Shown one piece after another: positions 50,742-53,742 of a DNA stretch of 53,742 bases. Position numbers and translations under genes: made by a program. Under the pieces are notes generated by a model. The model saw only the letters and a list, made by a program, of their open reading frames with translations. It was not told where the DNA came from and did not search any database. Origin of the DNA: Alphaproteobacteria bacterium (GTDB lineage: Bacteria > Pseudomonadota > Alphaproteobacteria > Caulobacterales > Maricaulaceae); the NCBI GenBank assembly GCA_016124675.1, contig WGNG01000013.1, positions 1 to 53,742 on the forward strand, read 5' to 3'. Each line of letters opens with the position of its first letter. Position 1 is the first letter of the stretch.

Positions 50742-51851
50742 TCAGGGCGCGCCCTCATACACCCGCGCGGGCCGCTGGGTGAGCCCGGTCAGAAGCTCGT
50801 AGGGCAGGGTGTCGGCCAGGCGCGCGGTTTCGGCGAGGTCCGCGCCCAGGAACACCGCCGGCGCGCCGGCCCTCACGTCAGCCTCGCAATCGCTGACATC
50901 GAGCACCACCAGATCCATCGACACCCGGCCGAGGATCGGCGCGCGCGTGTCCCCGATCCGGGCGAATCCTTTTCCGGACAAAGCGCGGGGCAGGCCGTCG
51001 CCATACCCGGCCGCGGCTGTGGCGGCGATCATGGCGCGCTGCGCGGTGAAGCTCGCCCCATAGCCGACGCTGTCGCCGGCCTTGAGGGCGCGCACCTGCA
51101 GGATCGGCGCCTCCAGGCGCACGACCGGCGCGAAGGGATGGGACGCGTGTGTATCGGCGCTGGCGCCGTAGAGGCCGATCCCGGGACGCACGAGGTCAAA
51201 ATGGTAGTCCGCGCCCAGCATCACCCCGCCTGTGTTGGACAGGCTGAGGCGCGCGGCGGGCAGGCGGGCGGCGAGCGCCGTGAAACGGTCGCGCTGGGCG
51301 GCGTTCATGGGGTGGGCGGCATCTTCAGAGCAGGCCAGATGGCTCATCACGAGGCGCAGGTCGAGACCGGCAAGCACGCCCGGATCGGCGATCAACGCTT
51401 CAATCTCGCCCGACGAGAAGCCGAGCCGGTTCATGCCGGTGTCGAGATGCAGCGCGCAGGCGCCGGCGGGACTGGCCGCGAAACCGGCAAGCTCGCTGGC
51501 CTGGTTGAGCACGGCGCCCAGACGATGGTCCACGTAGAGGCGGCGCGCCGCCGGGTCATAGCCGTTGAGCACCCAGATATCGCCCTCGCCGCCGCGCAGG
51601 GCCCGGCGCAGATCGGCGCCCTCTTCCGGCGTTGCGACAAAGAAGCTGCGGCAGCCCTCGCGCAACAGGCGCGGCGCCAGGGCGCTGGCGCCCAGGCCAT
51701 AGGCGTCGGCCTTGATGGAGGCGCCGGTTTCAGCGCCGGCGGCCAGCCTGCGCAGGGTCTGGTAATTGCGCGCCAGCGCATCACGGTCGATGACCAGGCG
51801 CGCGCCCCGGCCGAAGGGCGGCGCAGTCGCGGCGCGGGGTGCATCAGCCAT
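50742..51851 (-). CDS. alr: Alanine racemase
   Basis: 369 residues. PLP-dependent fold III: PLP lysine K47 in ASIKADAYGLG, the LHLDTGMNRLGF loop, SHLACSED, the substrate Tyr in DSVGYGASF, and the C-terminal RVSMDLVVLDVSD block. It makes D-Ala for peptidoglycan. Seven bases downstream of dnaB on the same strand, so co-transcribed; dnaB-alr neighbours are also found in other Alphaproteobacteria. Confidence 0.95.
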   Translation of the reverse strand: MADAPRAATAPPFGRGARLVIDRDALARNYQTLRRLAAGAETGASIKADAYGLGASALAPRLLREGCRSFFVATPEEGADLRRALRGGEGDIWVLNGYDPAARRLYVDHRLGAVLNQASELAGFAASPAGACALHLDTGMNRLGFSSGEIEALIADPGVLAGLDLRLVMSHLACSEDAAHPMNAAQRDRFTALAARLPAARLSLSNTGGVMLGADYHFDLVRPGIGLYGASADTHASHPFAPVVRLEAPILQVRALKAGDSVGYGASFTAQRAMIAATAAAGYGDGLPRALSGKGFARIGDTRAPILGRVSMDLVVLDVSDCEADVRAGAPAVFLGADLAETARLADTLPYELLTGLTQRPARVYEGAP

Positions 51852-51858
51852 GACGCGC

Positions 51859-53349
51859 CTACTCGAAATCGCGCCGGCCGGATGTGTCCAGATCGGAGAA
51901 CTTCGTCCGGTCGGGGTCGAAATGCACTTTCACCGCGCCGATCGGGCCATGGCGCTGCTTGGCGATGATGATGTCGGCCTCATTGCGCACCTGGCGCATC
52001 TCGTCCTCCCAGGCCAGATGCTGCTCGGTGCCTTCCTTGGGCTCGAGGCGTTCGAGATAATAGGACTCACGATAGACGAACATCACCACGTCGGCGTCCT
52101 GCTCGATGGAGCCCGATTCGCGCAGGTCCGACAGCTGGGGCTTCTTGTCGTCGCGCTGCTCGACCTGACGTGACAGCTGGGACAGGGCGATGACGGGGAC
52201 GTTCAGCTCCTTGGCGAGCGATTTGAGCGCCATGGTCACTTCGGAGACTTCCTGCACCCGGTTGTCGCCGCGGCTGTTGGAGCCGGTGACGAGCTGGAGA
52301 TAGTCGACAATCACGCAGTCCAGCCCTATTTGAGGATTGCGCTTCAGGCGGCGGGCGCGCGCGGCCAGCGCGCCGATGGACAGGCCGCCGGTATCATCAA
52401 TGTAGAGCGGAATGGCGTTGATGTCGGCCACGGCGTCGCGCAGGTCTTCAAACTGCGCCGCGTCGATCTTGCCCTGGCGGATATGATAGCCGGAAATGCC
52501 GGTATAGTCGGCCAGCAGGCGCGTCGCGAGCTGCTCGCTCGACATTTCCAGCGAGAAGAAGGCGACCACCCCGCCATCACTGGTGCGGCGCACGCCGTCA
52601 CTGCCGGTTTCGGTGCGGTGGGCTCGGGCCATGGAAAAGGCGATATTCAGCGCCAGCGAGGATTTGCCCATGGAGGGCCGGCCCGCCAGGATGATGAGGT
52701 CGGAGCGGTGCATGCCGCCCAGCTTGGCGTCCAGCGATTTGAGGCCCGAGGATATGCCTGACAATCCGCCGCCGCGCTTGTAGGCGGCCTGGGCCATGGC
52801 CATGGACTGGGCGAGCGCCTCGCTGAACGGCTGCAGCGTGCGCGAGACGCCGCCGGATTCGGCCAGCTTGAACAGGCGCTGCTCGGCGGTCTCCAGTAGC
52901 GCGGTGGCCGTCAGGGAGTCGCTGGGACGGCTGGCGTCAAAGGCCACCGAGCCGCCAAAATCGATCAGCGCCCGGCGCACGGCGAGATCATAGATGACGC
53001 GCGCATATTCCGGCGCCGAGGCGGAATCCGGGGCCTCGCTCATCAGCCGGGCGAGATAGCTCACCCCGCCCACGGCGGCCATGCCCGGCTCGCCCTCGAA
53101 ATGGGAGCGCAGGGTGACGGCGTCGGCCAGCGTGCCGGCATTGATCATCTGGGCGGCGCGCCGGTAGATCGCGGCGTGGAGCGGATCGTAGAAATGCTCC
53201 GGTCGCAGCCAGTCGCTGACCCGGTTATGGGTCTCGTTGTCATACAGCACAGCGCCGATAAAGGCCTGCTCCGCCTCGATATTGCGGGGCGGACCGGCGG
53301 TCTCGGACGAGGCGGGCGGGGCATAGGAGGGGGCGGCTTCAGCGGTCAT
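51859..53349 (-). CDS. dnaB: Replicative DNA helicase DnaB
   Basis: 496 residues. N-terminal helicase-loader/primase-binding domain (PPRNIEAEQAFIGAVLYDN), then the RecA-like motor: Walker A GRPSMGKSSLALNIA, FSLEMSSEQLATRL, Walker B-type DCVIVDYLQLVTG, LSQLSRQVEQRDDKKPQLSDLRESGSIEQDADVV (motif H4, seen in parts) and a basic tail. Unwinds DNA at the replication fork. No intein. First gene of the dnaB-alr transcript. Confidence 0.97.
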   Translation of the reverse strand: MTAEAAPSYAPPASSETAGPPRNIEAEQAFIGAVLYDNETHNRVSDWLRPEHFYDPLHAAIYRRAAQMINAGTLADAVTLRSHFEGEPGMAAVGGVSYLARLMSEAPDSASAPEYARVIYDLAVRRALIDFGGSVAFDASRPSDSLTATALLETAEQRLFKLAESGGVSRTLQPFSEALAQSMAMAQAAYKRGGGLSGISSGLKSLDAKLGGMHRSDLIILAGRPSMGKSSLALNIAFSMARAHRTETGSDGVRRTSDGGVVAFFSLEMSSEQLATRLLADYTGISGYHIRQGKIDAAQFEDLRDAVADINAIPLYIDDTGGLSIGALAARARRLKRNPQIGLDCVIVDYLQLVTGSNSRGDNRVQEVSEVTMALKSLAKELNVPVIALSQLSRQVEQRDDKKPQLSDLRESGSIEQDADVVMFVYRESYYLERLEPKEGTEQHLAWEDEMRQVRNEADIIIAKQRHGPIGAVKVHFDPDRTKFSDLDTSGRRDFE

Positions 53350-53477
53350 CTGCGCATGCTAGCGGGGCGGCGCGGCCGCGTCATGGCTCGCGTGCGGATA
53401 TCCCCCGTGAATAGGAGCAATGTGGAAAAGTCGGGGCGGCGGGCGGCGGCGGTCGCCAGGTTTTCAGCCGCCGTTAT

Positions 53478-53680
53478 CTTTCCCTCCCCTTGATGGGGAG
53501 GGTGGGCCGGCGCGAAGCGCCGGGCCGGGTGGGGTGAGGCGCCGTGCGGTTCAGGATTTTAGCAGCCGCCTTTCGGCGGCGCCCCCACCCGGCTTCGCTG
53601 ACGCTCAGCCGTTCGGCCCGTCGAACGATCCCCCGGATCGTTCTTGGGGGCCTCACCCCCACGAGTGGGAGGGGAAGAAG
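53478..53680. repeat. Family B palindromic element, copy B3 (extended, reverse orientation)
   Basis: Contains the same order of parts as B1 read on the other strand: CTTTCCCTCCCCTTGATGGG, a GGCGCGAAGCGCC hairpin, GGATTTTAGC core (AAAATCC in B1), GCCGCCTTTCGGCGGC hairpin and CCCACCCGGCTTCGCTGA. It continues through a CGATCCCCCGGATCG palindrome to CACCCCCACGAGTGGGAGGGG. The 128 bases between dnaB and this element (53350-53477) show no gene and should hold the dnaB promoter. Confidence 0.72.
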
Positions 53681-53692
53681 AGAGCGCCTTGT

Positions 53693-53742
53693 TTTTCCCT
53701 CCCCTTGATGGGGAGGGTGGGCCGGGGCGTAAGCCCCGGGTC
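53693..53742. repeat. Family B element, copy B4 (cut by window end)
   Basis: TTTCCCTCCCCTTGATGGGG, AGGGTGGGCC and a GGGGCGTAAGCCCC hairpin: the same left end as B3, running off the window. Confidence 0.7.

Noticed and set aside
50733-50754. Terminator between ychF and alr (GAGGGCG..CGCCCTC)
   Set aside because: The stem overlaps the alr coding end, has an 8-base loop and no T-tract on either strand.

Overview
The window looks like chromosomal DNA of a GC-rich alphaproteobacterium. Most likely it is a marine or saline-water stalked/prosthecate type of the Maricaulales/Hyphomonadales (inference). The reasons are the very high GC, GCG/GGC-dominated codon use, two DUF2336 proteins (a family known mainly from Alphaproteobacteria), an alphaproteobacterial-style HPt/receiver pair, CtrA-like TTAA-N7-TTAA boxes upstream of several genes, a complete branched-chain 2-oxoacid dehydrogenase operon, and a glycine-to-betaine methyltransferase pair expected of a salt-exposed organism. 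No rRNA, CRISPR array, intact prophage or complete insertion sequence is seen.

Layout. 0-5 kb: a 15-repeat Sel1 protein, a DUF6491 lipoprotein-like/exported protein, a ThiO-like FAD oxidoreductase and an SLT lytic transglycosylase. 5-9.6 kb: two DUF2336 genes bracket an HPt protein, a single-domain response regulator and NAD kinase. 9.6-17.6 kb: EgtB (ergothioneine pathway), a YdeI-like protein, a class II aldolase, a beta-barrel-like exported protein and an RND efflux pump pair. 17.7-20 kb: a translationally coupled GT2 glycosyltransferase and NDP-hexose 2,3-dehydratase. 20-26.7 kb: quinone oxidoreductase, LysR regulator, a three-gene operon (unknown, GNAT, isochorismatase fold lacking its Cys), a periplasmic isoaspartyl peptidase and an unknown hydrolase-like protein. 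26.7-34.9 kb: S10 carboxypeptidase, TyrS, two glycine-zipper/His-rich exported proteins, a TrmA-family rRNA methyltransferase, an esterase and RecR. 35-41 kb: bkdA1-bkdA2-bkdB-(small lipoprotein)-lpd. 41.4-42.9 kb: tRNA(CAU) followed by an integrase-gene remnant and repeat-rich DNA. 43-47.6 kb: SDR, betaine-synthesis genes, thiolase. 47.6-53.4 kb: a RelE/XRE toxin-antitoxin pair, entericidin, DUF455, YchF, alanine racemase and DnaB.

The most unusual layer is non-coding. At least four families of dispersed palindromic elements punctuate the window: a GTGTGTCCCCGG family (A), a CCCTCCCC/GGGGAGGG family (B), a CTCTCCCC/GGGGAGAG family (C), and a CCTCCCCCGC/GCGGGGGAGG family (D). One D copy lies in frame inside the coding sequence of the E2 acyltransferase (bkdB), where it encodes about 49 residues of the inter-domain linker. 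B and C copies sit inside the same bkd operon, so this operon carries three different element families. A copies truncate a tyrosine-recombinase gene 3' of the tRNA.

Functional themes: branched-chain amino acid and acyl-CoA catabolism (bkd, SDR/MFE-2 type dehydrogenase, thiolase), osmoprotection (glycine/sarcosine and sarcosine/dimethylglycine methyltransferases), redox protection (EgtB, NAD kinase), envelope and peptide turnover (SLT, S10, isoaspartyl peptidase, alanine racemase), and core information processing (TyrS, RecR, YchF, DnaB). All functional calls come from reading motifs in the translated sequence; no database search was run.
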